Source of the DNA: Planctomycetota bacterium
GTDB lineage: Bacteria > Planctomycetota > Phycisphaerae > Sedimentisphaerales > Anaerohalosphaeraceae
NCBI GenBank assembly: GCA_019456225.1
Contig: VRUI01000002.1
Span: forward strand, 110,189 to 174,188
Direction of reading: 5' to 3'
DNA: 64,000 nucleotides
Shown one piece after another: positions 36,088 to 45,375 of the stretch; the stretch's first letter is position 1, and every line of letters starts with the position of its first letter. The position numbers were made by a program, and so were the translations under genes. The notes under the pieces were generated by a model. It had not been told where the DNA came from, did not search any database, and saw only the letters and a list, made by a program, of their open reading frames with translations.

Positions 36088-36956
36088 TTAACGGCAATGC
36101 CTCCGAGAAATCTGTGCGTAACCGTCACCTTTTCATCCTTCATATACTTTTGCTCAACTATTTCGGCGAACCTTTCAAAAATCTCATCGGCATCAGCATC
36201 CTTTGAAGCATACTCAAACCCAGCGGCACCACCTGTTGCTCTAAGCCTCTCAATCGCAAGTTTGCCGCTGTCGACCTGATAAGACTTACTGCCGGCCCAG
36301 AGACTTTTCGGCTTTAGTAACGCGGAGCGAAACCACAATCCCAACTGGCGACTTGACATAAGGAATCGAAACTTCATGAGATTTTCAAGCTTGTCAGGCT
36401 GTTCCATGAACGTTAGCAGCGAGCAATACATAACCTCTCGCAAAGAGAAGATCGTATTGTCGATAATCCCAACCTTGCCTGGTTTTCTAAGCACACGCCT
36501 TATCTGACGCAATACTGAAAAAGGCTTTGAATAACCAAGCCCCCAGCAGCATGTAATAATATCAAAGCTGTTGTCTTCAAGGGATTTGAGGTATTCGAGA
36601 ATATCTGCCTGTATAAATTCGCAGGCTCCTGAATGGTTTTCACGCCCCTGGGCGAGCATCCCTTCAGAGATGTCTACGCCAATGACCTTTTGCCCGGTCC
36701 GGGCAGCGATAAAACCTGTCGCAAAGCCGGTGCCACAAGTAAGGTCCAAAGCCGACTGCCCTGGCTTGATGTCCATTCTATCAATAAGAACCTCTGTAAG
36801 GTCTCTCATGTGATTGGTCCAGCTATCATCATAATCAACACTGAGCCTGTCATAACTCTTGCGGACAAGTGCATCGCTCTGATTGCCCCTTGAAAAGAAC
36901 AGGTTCATAAGTCGAAAAAACATTTTTAACGGTTTCTTGCGATATTTCTTAGTCAT
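36084..36956 (-). CDS. SAM-dependent methyltransferase (UbiE/MenG-like)
   Basis: Class I methyltransferase: motif I ALDLTCGTGFATGFIA (about residue 60), motif II VIGVDISEGMLAQG, then FDIITCCWGLGYSKPFSVLRQIRRVLRKPGKVGIID. The last 110 residues form a helical lid. Four-base overlap with the UbiA-type gene implies one pathway. It could methylate a prenylated ring; the exact substrate is unknown. Start ATG at 36956. Confidence 0.85.
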   Translation of the reverse strand: MTKKYRKKPLKMFFRLMNLFFSRGNQSDALVRKSYDRLSVDYDDSWTNHMRDLTEVLIDRMDIKPGQSALDLTCGTGFATGFIAARTGQKVIGVDISEGMLAQGRENHSGACEFIQADILEYLKSLEDNSFDIITCCWGLGYSKPFSVLRQIRRVLRKPGKVGIIDNTIFSLREVMYCSLLTFMEQPDKLENLMKFRFLMSSRQLGLWFRSALLKPKSLWAGSKSYQVDSGKLAIERLRATGGAAGFEYASKDADADEIFERFAEIVEQKYMKDEKVTVTHRFLGGIAVK

Positions 36957-37007
36957 ATAAACATTCTAAGCTAAAGCCGGCCTATTTGATAAAGGAAGTT
37001 TTACCGG

Positions 37008-37859
37008 TTATTCCGGCATTCCGGTTTGTTTGAGGATGTACTTTATAACACTGTCTTGTTCGTTGGTTCCGATCACTTCATTTGCCAGGTGTCTTATTTC
37101 GTCGCTGGCATTTTTTACCGCGACGGCTTTGTGGGCCATTTTGAACATATTGACATCGTTGAGATTGTCACCGAAGACGACCATCTGTTCCATCGTAAAT
37201 CCGGTCATCTCCAGCAGTTCTTTTGTCGCATGGGACTTGCATGACTTGCGATCGTGTATGGTCAGCCAGTACCACGGCGGCGAATAGGGATTTTCGAAGA
37301 AGTGCATCTCCAGGCGATCTGCAAAATCGTCTTCCATCTTTTTTGCCAGGTTCACCAGTTGACGTTTGGTATTGATGACTGTAAAAGCGACGACATAATC
37401 GAAAAAAGTTTCGCGAAGGTTATCGATCTGCGTAAGGCGATCGTCTTTGCAGTTTATGCGATCCTGCAAATACCACTCCATTCCGTCGTTTGGCATCGAC
37501 TGATAATACAGGCGGTCTTGCTGGCCATCGAATGCCGAGATAAACGGCAGGCAGTTAAATGCTGTGATATTCCTGAAAACCTCTTCCAGAATATCGTTGC
37601 TCATATCATTGATCACCAGGTGTTTGCTGCTGGCGAAATCCGTAATGAACGCGCCATTTATCTCGATAACCGGAAGGCGAAACGGGATGTCGTGGAGAAC
37701 ATGTTTCAGCGAAGGGATGCTCCGGGCACTGGCAACGGTAATGTTGACTCCCGCCTCTATAAGCTCGACGAGCTTTTGCCTGGAATAAGCGGAGATCGTA
37801 CCGTCGTTACGCAAAAGCGTGCCGTCAAGATCGGAAACATAAATAACCTTATCACTCAT
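37008..37859 (-). CDS. HAD-superfamily Cof-type phosphatase
   Basis: HAD hydrolase of the Cof/YbjI group: motif I DLDGTLL with both Asp residues (about residue 8), motif II VASARS, and motif IV GDNLNDVNMF. The C2-type cap lies between (about 80-190). These enzymes dephosphorylate sugar phosphates or flavin nucleotides with low selectivity. Start ATG 37859 immediately precedes the catalytic strand; a longer frame to 37901 would run into ktrA. Downstream of and on the same strand as the potassium uptake genes. Confidence 0.88.
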   Translation of the reverse strand: MSDKVIYVSDLDGTLLRNDGTISAYSRQKLVELIEAGVNITVASARSIPSLKHVLHDIPFRLPVIEINGAFITDFASSKHLVINDMSNDILEEVFRNITAFNCLPFISAFDGQQDRLYYQSMPNDGMEWYLQDRINCKDDRLTQIDNLRETFFDYVVAFTVINTKRQLVNLAKKMEDDFADRLEMHFFENPYSPPWYWLTIHDRKSCKSHATKELLEMTGFTMEQMVVFGDNLNDVNMFKMAHKAVAVKNASDEIRHLANEVIGTNEQDSVIKYILKQTGMPE

Positions 37860-37878
37860 AATATATCCGCTGGGCGCC

Positions 37879-38562
37879 TTACTCTTGCGGCAGCTGCGCA
37901 AGGTCCTTATCGCTGCCTGCGACCATCAGCATATCGCCTTCCATGATCTCGGTACTCGGCATCGGAACATTGATGATATCTTCTTTGTTAGCCTTTTTAC
38001 CTTCTTCCTGGTGCCGTTTGATCGCCACGAGATTGACCTTATACTTTTGCCTCAGTTGAAGATCCATAACAGTTTTGCCCTCGAAGCTCTTTGGTGCCTT
38101 GACCTTTGCAAGGCTGTAGCCCGGTGCAAAATCGATCTTTTCACTGATATGGGGAGCGATAAGTTTATACGCCCAACGTTGTGCCGTCTCGATCTCCGGA
38201 TAAACAACTTCGGTGGCGCCGACCGCCTTGAATACTTCGCCGGATGTAATGCTCTGGGCCCGGGCATATATATTCTTAACCCCAAGTGACTTAAGACAGA
38301 CAACCGTCATTATCGCCGACTCGAACGTCCTGCCCCCCTGACCCATACCCATGATCGCCGCGTCGCACTTATCGACACCCTGTGCGCGAAGAGCATCCTC
38401 GTCGGTACTGTCAAGCTTGACAGCAAGCGTAACCTGGTCGCGCAATTCATCGATAACACTTCGGTCCCTGTCGATTGCGATAACTTCTGCACCGCTCATA
38501 GCAAGAGCAATAGCCAGCTTTTTACCAAACCGTCCCAATCCAATAACAGCAAAACGTTTCAT
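37879..38562 (-). CDS. ktrA: Potassium uptake regulator KtrA/TrkA
   Basis: RCK-type protein that forms a ring below the K+ channel and gates it through nucleotide binding. N-terminal Rossmann domain (FAVIGLGRFGKKLAIALAMSGAEVIAIDRD) with GxGxxG and the ribose-binding acidic residue; C-terminal RCK_C domain (about 140-227). Length 227 aa is typical of KtrA, half of E. coli TrkA. It lies 76 bases downstream of ktrB. Confidence 0.93.
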   Translation of the reverse strand: MKRFAVIGLGRFGKKLAIALAMSGAEVIAIDRDRSVIDELRDQVTLAVKLDSTDEDALRAQGVDKCDAAIMGMGQGGRTFESAIMTVVCLKSLGVKNIYARAQSITSGEVFKAVGATEVVYPEIETAQRWAYKLIAPHISEKIDFAPGYSLAKVKAPKSFEGKTVMDLQLRQKYKVNLVAIKRHQEEGKKANKEDIINVPMPSTEIMEGDMLMVAGSDKDLAQLPQE

Positions 38563-38638
38563 AATATAGTTTCCTAAAATTGTACCGCCGACATGACGCC
38601 GGCATCATTTTTCGCCTTACGCTTTTCGCCTTACACTT

Positions 38639-40420
38639 CTATCCGACAATGATCGGTTCTTCCGGATAGCTGTAACCTGCCGGTTTCAGATTAAACGTCA
38701 TCGCGGCAAGCAGCGTAAGCGGTCCAAGCCTTCCTATCAGCATTGTCGCGATAATAAGCAGTTTGCCCGCCGTTGTCAATTCAGCGGTAATGCCGCAGCT
38801 TAGACCAACCGTCCCCAGCGCAGACATCGTCTCGAACATTATATCGCTCATCATAAAACCGCTTGCACGTTCCGTAATCGAAAGCGCAAACGACATGATA
38901 AGAAACACCAACGCAAAAAGCAGTACCACCGTTATCGCTCTGCCTGCGACGGCGACACTGACCGACCGCTTGAATACATCGACCTCGCTGCGTTTTCTAA
39001 GCGTCGCATAGGCTACCATAAGTATGACCGCAAGCGTCACCGTCTTGATGCCGCCTGCAGTCGAACCGGGCGAACCGCCTATAAACATCATGGCCATCAT
39101 CAACTGCTTGCTCGCCGGTGACATCCGGGAAATATCTACGCTGTTAAAGCCGGCGGTCCTTGTCGTCACCGACTGAAAAACTGCCGAAAGAACTCTTTGC
39201 CCGCCGCCGGCCTGGCTTTTATGCGACCCGATCGAATTATTCTCCAGTAAAAGCAGCACCACCGCTCCGAGAACGATAAGTATCGCACTGGTCGACAGAA
39301 CCAGTTTGGTCTGTAAGCTAATCTTCCTGGGAGCCTGCTTTGTAATAATGTCATGGAAGTCACCCCTCTTGCGGCAATGCCTTTTGACCCAATCGACCGT
39401 AACGACGGCGATATTGTAAAGCACCCCAAAGCCAAGCCCGCCAAGGATTATCAGAGTCGAGATCACTCCATATACCTGCCATTTGCCGCCAAACCCTACA
39501 AGGCTGTCCTTATGAAGACTAAATCCCGCATTGCAAAAAGCACTGATAGAGTGGAAGATACTATGAAACCATTTGTCGGCAACAAGGTAATCAGCCGGCC
39601 ACATACCCATTAAACCAAGAGCGCCAAAAGCCTCAAGCAGGATCGTAGTAACGAAAATAAAACCGATAATATTTCCGATACGACCAAGCGTCTGAGCGCT
39701 GAGCAGATCCTGCATCGCCACAGATTCCCGAACGCTAAGTGCCTGCCCAAGAAGCAGCGCCAACACCGCACCGAATATAACGATTCCCAAACCGCCAAGC
39801 TGAATTAGCGCAAGGATCACCACCTGGCCCATAAACGAAAAGTGACTGCCGGTATCTTCGACAATAAGCCCCGTAACGCAGGTAGCGCTGGTAGCGGTAA
39901 AAAGAGCATCGACAGGACTGGTCGGTTCATTGACGTAAGACTTGGGAAGACAAAGCAGAGACGCCCCGACAACGATCAAAGTCAGGAAAATACCGATAAG
40001 CGCCTTGGCAGGATTCTCACCAGATGCGGCAAGTTCGACACAGCCGTGGCAAGCCTTGGCAACAACCTGTAGAATAAGATAGACGCCCAGCGAAAGCATC
40101 CTGCCCGCAGCAGGGTCCAGAAAAGAAAACCAGTGGCCAGACGCGAAAAAACTCAGCATAAAAACAGCCAAAAGCGGAACCTCAAACCAGTTAACCCGCA
40201 AATATTCGCGTTTTGAGACGGCATTGAAAAACCGAATCACTTTTTCACCGACAAATATCGCCAGCATCGCAAACTGGACCAGATGCAAGATCCAGATCGG
40301 CAGCAGCGGTTTATCAAAACCGTACAACGATACAAACGTAGCGACCGCGACAGTTGCCGCAATAAGGTTAACCGAAACGAGGTACTTCTCAAAACCGGAA
40401 TTTTTATAATGTATTTTCAT
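38639..40420 (-). CDS. ktrB: Potassium uptake channel KtrB/TrkH
   Basis: K+-translocating subunit with four pore-loop repeats, each with the family filter: TSATCVTGLIV, ISAFCNAGFSL, TRTAGFNSVD and SALGTVGLSCG. About ten or more membrane segments precede and surround them; an extra N-terminal block of about 140 residues with four helices is longer than in standard KtrB. I chose ATG 40420; ATG 40456 is equally open. Neither has a strong ribosome site. Forms a system with KtrA; c-di-AMP from CdaA at 21 kb may regulate it, by analogy with Firmicutes. Confidence 0.92.
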   Translation of the reverse strand: MKIHYKNSGFEKYLVSVNLIAATVAVATFVSLYGFDKPLLPIWILHLVQFAMLAIFVGEKVIRFFNAVSKREYLRVNWFEVPLLAVFMLSFFASGHWFSFLDPAAGRMLSLGVYLILQVVAKACHGCVELAASGENPAKALIGIFLTLIVVGASLLCLPKSYVNEPTSPVDALFTATSATCVTGLIVEDTGSHFSFMGQVVILALIQLGGLGIVIFGAVLALLLGQALSVRESVAMQDLLSAQTLGRIGNIIGFIFVTTILLEAFGALGLMGMWPADYLVADKWFHSIFHSISAFCNAGFSLHKDSLVGFGGKWQVYGVISTLIILGGLGFGVLYNIAVVTVDWVKRHCRKRGDFHDIITKQAPRKISLQTKLVLSTSAILIVLGAVVLLLLENNSIGSHKSQAGGGQRVLSAVFQSVTTRTAGFNSVDISRMSPASKQLMMAMMFIGGSPGSTAGGIKTVTLAVILMVAYATLRKRSEVDVFKRSVSVAVAGRAITVVLLFALVFLIMSFALSITERASGFMMSDIMFETMSALGTVGLSCGITAELTTAGKLLIIATMLIGRLGPLTLLAAMTFNLKPAGYSYPEEPIIVG

Positions 40421-40671
40421 AACCGTAAAAATAGTCTCAGCCGCAAAGCCTATCATTGCCTAAAGATTAATAACCAAAGACTTCAAATTGGCCAACAAGT
40501 CAGTTTGAGCATTATTGTCGTATTATTTTGCCGATTTTGCAAGTACGTTTCGAGCTTTTACTGATAATAGTTCTGCCGATCTATGCAATCAAAGAACAAC
40601 TCTAAAATCAACCGGCAAAACCAACCTAAAACCTTACAGTACAGAGAGTTACGCCATTGACATCTCCAAAT

Positions 40672-40759
40672 AAATCAGCCTCAAGCACAAGGCTAAATCC
40701 TCCATTTATCATTAAACATTAGACATTAGGCATTTTCAAACTGACCGATATGGCAGTTT
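40672..40759 (-). repeat. Two-hairpin intergenic repeat, copy 4
   Basis: Read on the minus strand: AAACTGCC-ATAT-CGGTCAGTTT (imperfect palindrome), an AT spacer rich in TAATGTTTAATG, then GAGGATTTAGCC-TTGTGCTT-GAGGCT. The plan matches copies at 26394 and 28474, with more divergence. Confidence 0.5.
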
Positions 40760-40822
40760 AGCTCGGATAATTGATTTTACAAAGACCCTGTGTCTTCATA
40801 TAATTATCCGGCAGGTATGCTT

Positions 40823-40849
40823 TAAGAACCCGCCAAAACTAGCCGATAA
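40823..40849 (+). promoter_or_regulatory. Possible sigma-28 (FliA-type) promoter
   Basis: TAAGAACC, then exactly 11 bases, then GCCGATAA. The -10 part is a perfect match to the flagellar sigma-28 consensus and the spacing is exact; the -35 part matches only TAA. It lies about 60 bases before the exported propeller gene. Confidence 0.4.
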
Positions 40850-40854
40850 CGATA

Positions 40855-40870
40855 TCCGGGGTACCCCGGA
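40855..40870. promoter_or_regulatory. Perfect 16-bp palindrome
   Basis: TCCGGGGTACCCCGGA is its own complement. It lies directly downstream of the candidate promoter and 40 bases before the start codon, so it could be an operator or an mRNA hairpin. Confidence 0.4.
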
Positions 40871-40909
40871 AAAACAAACGTATTTTAATATGCCAAGAGG
40901 AATAGCTAA

Positions 40910-43222
40910 ATGAAGATAAATCAGTTCAACCACAGGACTGCTTCAGCAATGATAGCATTAACTGCGATTTTAATAATTACACCCATCTGCTCGGCTGTCA
41001 ACAGCAAAACAGTCACCCATTCAAGTGCTTCGGCATTCCTGAAGGGTGAAACTGAAAACACGGTAATCGGATCACGCGGAACAATATCCCTCGCCGCACA
41101 AGCCACCGACATCGACCTCGGCGACCTCCTGAAAGACGCCTGGATAGTAAATGCCATCGTCAAAGACTCCAAAGGCAACATATATATTGCGACAAGCCCC
41201 AACGGCGACATTATCAAATACGCCGACGGAAAAGCTGAGAAAATCTACCCCGCAACCGCCGATAAGGACGCCGATAAGGACGCCGAAAAAAAATCAACAG
41301 ACGATTCCAAGGACGCAGACGCAGATGATGCGGAAGAATCCGCCGACCCGAACAATACAGTCGCTGACCCAAACGATACAGACGTAGAACCTTTCCTTAA
41401 CCTCCATATCTTCGCAATAGCTATTGATAGTGCAGGCCGCCTTATTGCAGGAGTCAGCGGCGATAAATGCGAACTTATCCGCTTTGACAACGGAAATGTC
41501 GAGACGATCTTCACCTCCGAAGAAGTCAGCTACATACTCGAAATAACCGTCGACAAAGCAGGCAATATCTTCCTGGGCACAGGCCCCAACGGACAGATCT
41601 ACCGCCTTGATCCTAACGGCAAACACCCAAAACTCGTCTACGACAGCACTGACAACAACATACTCGCCCTGGCCATCGATTCAAACAATTTTATCTATGC
41701 AGGCTCCGACAAAAGAGGCATTGTCTACAAAATACACCCCTTCGACCAATCAGCAACAGTACTCTACGACAGCAGTCAGGACGAGATCACCGATCTGACT
41801 ATCGACGATAAGGGCAATATCTACGCGACAGCAACTTCAGCAAAATCCGTTGGCAGACAGACACGCTCGGCCGGAATATCTACCGGCGACAAACCCGGAA
41901 GACCAGACACCAAAAAGGCCTCGAAATCCAAAAAAACCAGCGACACAAAACTGGAAGTCGCCAACACTGGAAAATCACAATCCCAGTCATCGTCCAATCC
42001 GCCCCAACAATCTGCTCGCGGAGATATGCCAAAATCGGCAAGCCATATATACAGGATAGACCCACGTGGATTCGTTACAAACGTCTTTAACGACAAGGTC
42101 GTTTTCTTCAACATGCTGATGAAGGACGGGCAGATCATCCTGGGCACCGGCAACAAAGCCGAACTGGTCACCATCAACACACAGACCGAACAAAAAACAA
42201 TAGCCTATGAAGACGAAACAGCATCGCAGATAACCGCCCTTGCCTTCGACGGCGACGACATTCTCATAGGAACCTCGAACCCGGCAAAACTTGTGACCCT
42301 ATCAGATAAGTTCCAGACGGAAGGCACATACACTTCCGATCTCGTCGACGCCGGACAACCGGCACGCTGGGGCAAACTCCAGATCGATGCGGAACTGCCC
42401 GAAGGCTGTAAAATCCTGCTAGCGGCCAGAAGCGGAAATGTAGACGAACCAAACGACCCGACATTCTCCGACTGGACAGAAGACACCCCCGTAATAGATG
42501 CAACCCAGCTCGAATGCCCCATCGGCCGATACTGCCAGTACAGGCTCACACTATCGACAGATGACAACAAAAAAACCCCTCTCATCGACCGTATCGCCGT
42601 CCCTCACGTCATCGACAACCTCGCGCCAAAAGTAACAGCGGTTAGGACATCACGCTCGAAGGATTCGAAACAACCGGCGACAAAACAGATAAGCTTCAGT
42701 GCAGTCGACGCCAACAGGGACACGCTGAGTTATAAGATTGAGTTTAGAAAAATCAGCAACACCCGCTGGATATTACTCAAGGACAAACTCACACAAACCA
42801 AATTCGACTGGAAAACCAACACTGTTGAAGACGGCAGATACGAAGTACGCATTACCGTCGACGACGCCCGAAGTAATACGACGTCAACGGCCCTGACAAG
42901 CTCAAGGATCAGTGACCAGATCATTGTCGACAACACCCCGCCGGCGGTAGATTCACATACCGTAACGGTAAAGGGCACAACGGCAACACTGAAGCTAACC
43001 CTAAAAGACGCACTCTCGGTGGTCGGAAATCTAAGCTACACAGTAAACAGCAATGAAGACTGGAAATCGACGATCCCCGACGACCTGATCTACGATACAA
43101 CAAAGGAAGAATTTACAATAATAATAGAGGACCTCGAACCCGGTGAAAACGTAATAGCCATCCGATTCAACGACGACGTAAAAAATACAAAATACAAATC
43201 CTACGAAGCAAAAGTTGAATAA
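40910..43222 (+). CDS. Exported beta-propeller protein with C-terminal Ig/Fn3-like domains
   Basis: About 770 aa. A signal peptide (SAMIALTAILIITPICSAVNS) is followed by propeller blades with the words IVNAIVKDSKGNIYIATSPNGDIIKY, FAIAIDSAGRLIAGVSGDK and IAIDSNNFIYAGSDKRGIVYKI. Two low-complexity linkers interrupt it: an Asp/Ala-rich one (about 118-165) and a Ser/Lys-rich one (about 320-370). The last 200 residues look like Ig or fibronectin-type sandwiches (SFSAVDANRDTLSYKIEF, GRYEVRITVDDARSN). A cell-surface or secreted sensor/structural role is likely; no enzyme motif is seen. It precedes the fumarase gene with 60 bases between. Confidence 0.7.
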   Translation: MKINQFNHRTASAMIALTAILIITPICSAVNSKTVTHSSASAFLKGETENTVIGSRGTISLAAQATDIDLGDLLKDAWIVNAIVKDSKGNIYIATSPNGDIIKYADGKAEKIYPATADKDADKDAEKKSTDDSKDADADDAEESADPNNTVADPNDTDVEPFLNLHIFAIAIDSAGRLIAGVSGDKCELIRFDNGNVETIFTSEEVSYILEITVDKAGNIFLGTGPNGQIYRLDPNGKHPKLVYDSTDNNILALAIDSNNFIYAGSDKRGIVYKIHPFDQSATVLYDSSQDEITDLTIDDKGNIYATATSAKSVGRQTRSAGISTGDKPGRPDTKKASKSKKTSDTKLEVANTGKSQSQSSSNPPQQSARGDMPKSASHIYRIDPRGFVTNVFNDKVVFFNMLMKDGQIILGTGNKAELVTINTQTEQKTIAYEDETASQITALAFDGDDILIGTSNPAKLVTLSDKFQTEGTYTSDLVDAGQPARWGKLQIDAELPEGCKILLAARSGNVDEPNDPTFSDWTEDTPVIDATQLECPIGRYCQYRLTLSTDDNKKTPLIDRIAVPHVIDNLAPKVTAVRTSRSKDSKQPATKQISFSAVDANRDTLSYKIEFRKISNTRWILLKDKLTQTKFDWKTNTVEDGRYEVRITVDDARSNTTSTALTSSRISDQIIVDNTPPAVDSHTVTVKGTTATLKLTLKDALSVVGNLSYTVNSNEDWKSTIPDDLIYDTTKEEFTIIIEDLEPGENVIAIRFNDDVKNTKYKSYEAKVE

Positions 43223-43282
43223 GCGATTAGCTCTTATGTGTGCCATAGCCCGGCAAGGATAGAAAATACAGGAACTGTAACA

Positions 43283-44146
43283 ATGCGACAGATAGAGTAT
43301 CAGGACATAGTAACAACAGTCCAGCAGCTCTGTATTGAGTGCTGCTACGAACTTCCTGCCGATGTCTTCGCAGCTATTGAGCACGCTGCTGCTAGCGAGA
43401 CTAACGACCGTGCCGCCGGCATCCTCCAGCAACTGATGGAAAATGCACAGACCGCAAAACAGGACCACATCCCACTATGCCAGGATACCGGCCTAACCGT
43501 CGCATTTGTCGAACAAGGCGCGAGGGCAACTATCACACCTCCGCCGGAAAACCCCGATGCCACTATCACAGACGCCATCAACAAAGCAGTCGAGCAAGCC
43601 TATGACATCGGCAAGCTGCGAAAAAGTGTAGTAGCCGAACCGCTGAACGAAAGAAAAAATACCGGCACAAACACCCCGGCAATAATCCACCATACAATAG
43701 TACCCGGCGAAAAGATCTCCATCTCCATAATGACCAAAGGCGGCGGCTGCGAAAATAAGAGCCAGTTTAAAATGTTCAACCCAACCGAAGACAAGCAGAC
43801 CATAATGGACTGGATAGTGGAGGTAGTAAAACAAGCCGGAGCAAACGCCTGCCCGCCATTCATTGTAGGAGTAGGCATAGGCGGTGACTTCGAGCAATGC
43901 TGCCTGATAAGCAAAAAGGCTCTGCTAAGAAACATAGATATTCCAAACAACGCCCCCTACTACGCCCAGATGGAATATGACCTGCTAGCGGCAATAAACG
44001 CCCTGAACATAGGCCCCCAGGGTTTGGGAGGAGACACAACAGCCCTGGCAGTAAAAGTAGAAACAGCCCCGTGCCACATAGCATCACTACCAGTAGCAGT
44101 AAACATTGAATGCCACTCTCACCGCCACAAATCAGCGGTAATTTAA
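43283..44146 (+). CDS. Class I fumarate hydratase, alpha (N-terminal) subunit
   Basis: N-terminal domain of the 4Fe-4S fumarase/tartrate dehydratase family, which interconverts fumarate and malate. The cluster ligands are visible in PLCQDTG, TKGGGCENKS and FEQCCLISKK. Length 287 aa from ATG 43283 (GGAA lies ten bases upstream) is right for the two-subunit form. The beta subunit is not adjacent: the next gene is unrelated and on the other strand, so it must be elsewhere. Confidence 0.9.
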   Translation: MRQIEYQDIVTTVQQLCIECCYELPADVFAAIEHAAASETNDRAAGILQQLMENAQTAKQDHIPLCQDTGLTVAFVEQGARATITPPPENPDATITDAINKAVEQAYDIGKLRKSVVAEPLNERKNTGTNTPAIIHHTIVPGEKISISIMTKGGGCENKSQFKMFNPTEDKQTIMDWIVEVVKQAGANACPPFIVGVGIGGDFEQCCLISKKALLRNIDIPNNAPYYAQMEYDLLAAINALNIGPQGLGGDTTALAVKVETAPCHIASLPVAVNIECHSHRHKSAVI

Positions 44147-44164
44147 CCGAAATACTACATTTTG

Positions 44165-44212
44165 ATTAGTGCAGATTATTATAGGTTTCACCCTTGCGGG
44201 CGAGGGTGTTAT
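44165..44212 (+). repeat. Possible fifth, degenerate copy of the two-hairpin repeat
   Basis: GATTAGTGCAGATTATTATAGG followed by CACCC-TTGC-GGGCGAGGGTGTTATT resembles the right half of copies 2 and 3 (spacer plus second hairpin). The first palindrome is absent. It ends at the stop codon of the convergent gene. Confidence 0.3.
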
Positions 44213-44214
44213 TA

Positions 44215-44625
44215 TTAGTTTCTGGCCAGGAAGAATTCTTCTGTCATCTTTTGTTTATTACTATAGAACATGCGGAGCATTGCTGATAGTTGATTAAACT
44301 CAACGTAATATCTCAATGCCTGTTCGTCGCATGATAGCCATTTTCCGAGTCTTGATATATATCTTTGATCGAGACGTTCGTCCTGCATTTTTAATATCAT
44401 TTCGCCGAGGCGCTGATATTCTATATCCTGGCGGCTTTTTTTTTCGGTTTGCGGGATTGAGGTCTCTGATTGTATAGCGTCGGTCTTTTTTCGACCCACA
44501 GCAGAATTTATTATTGCCGTTAACCTGTGGATCTGATCTTTAAAATGACTACTCATCGCATAACTTTCAATAACTGACAAATTAATAACAGCGTGCCCGC
44601 GGCCGACCCTACTCTCTGAACTCAT
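44215..44625 (-). CDS. FecR-N-like helical protein lacking the FecR domain
   Basis: About 136 aa. The C-terminal part, MQDERLDQRYISRLGKWLSCDEQALRYYVEFNQLSAML, matches the short helical N-terminal module that precedes FecR or LamG domains in planctomycete anti-sigma-like proteins (Lx8-15 then D-ALRYYVEY-QL). Here the chain stops just after it, with no membrane helix or FecR domain. ATG 44625 follows GGAG at six bases. It could be a truncated relic or a stand-alone partner; no sigma factor gene adjoins. Confidence 0.5.
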   Translation of the reverse strand: MSSESRVGRGHAVINLSVIESYAMSSHFKDQIHRLTAIINSAVGRKKTDAIQSETSIPQTEKKSRQDIEYQRLGEMILKMQDERLDQRYISRLGKWLSCDEQALRYYVEFNQLSAMLRMFYSNKQKMTEEFFLARN

Positions 44626-44720
44626 TACAACTCCGGACATTCTTTATATACGAAAGAACCAGGATATTTATCGGTTATTTTATAAAAAACATTAAAAAGA
44701 TGAAAGTAGGCGTGTTTTTG

Positions 44721-45134
44721 TTACTGCGTGTACATGAATCCGGGGATTCGCTTTGGTTTTCCGTTTTCGTCGACGCATGCCAGTATGCTGGATCCTTCTG
44801 CCAAAATAATACCGGTTTCCGGGTTTATTAGCTGGTAGGTGTGTTCGACGCGGGCGGCGGTTACGTTTGAGGCTGTTGTTGTGAGGTGGAGCTGTTCGTC
44901 ATAGAAGGCCGGACGGCGGTATTTTACTGAGAGATCGGCGACGACGAAGTAAATGCCGGCCTGTTCGAGTTTTTTGTATGCGACGCCATTTGCTCGAAGG
45001 AGCTCTGTTCTTCCCATCTCAAACCAGATCGGATAGACAGTATGGTGGACGACACCGGCCTGGTCGGTTTCGCAATACCTTGGTATGATCGTTATTGTAT
45101 ACTCTTTTACTGTTGTTTTTTCCGGGAAATTCAT
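44721..45134 (-). CDS. YbgC-like acyl-CoA thioesterase (hotdog fold)
   Basis: A 137-residue 4HBT-family protein with the catalytic segment YCETDQAGVVHHTVYPIWFEMGRTELLRANG; the Asp in TDQAGVVHH is the usual catalytic residue. The following strands (IYFVVADLSVKYRRPAFYDEQLHL) are typical. Such enzymes hydrolyse acyl-CoA or acyl carriers; in proteobacteria YbgC sits with Tol-Pal genes, not seen here. Confidence 0.9.
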   Translation of the reverse strand: MNFPEKTTVKEYTITIIPRYCETDQAGVVHHTVYPIWFEMGRTELLRANGVAYKKLEQAGIYFVVADLSVKYRRPAFYDEQLHLTTTASNVTAARVEHTYQLINPETGIILAEGSSILACVDENGKPKRIPGFMYTQ

Positions 45135-45375
45135 TATTTTTCCTGCAATTTGAGCTTATTATTGTGAAAAATATTAATTTACTCGACCATTAGCGGCATT
45201 TTTGAGTATAATCTGTAATAATTCAGCGAATGTGCATCCTTTTGCCGAAGGATACCAGAAGAAATGCCTATTGTCTATTGTATAATGATGGAAACGACAT
45301 GTCAGCCTTCGCTATGATATGACGGACGAGGCATTTTCGGTCAGTTTGTATTAATAACTTTATGAGGTTTGTTTA

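Larger units (their letters stand above)
40421..40909. other. Divergent intergenic region with repeat, palindrome and possible sigma-28 promoter
   Basis: Separates ktrB and the exported propeller gene. It holds an inverted copy of the two-hairpin repeat (40672-40759), a possible FliA-type promoter (40823-40849) and a perfect 16-bp palindrome (40855-40870). No gene is seen. Confidence 0.55.
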
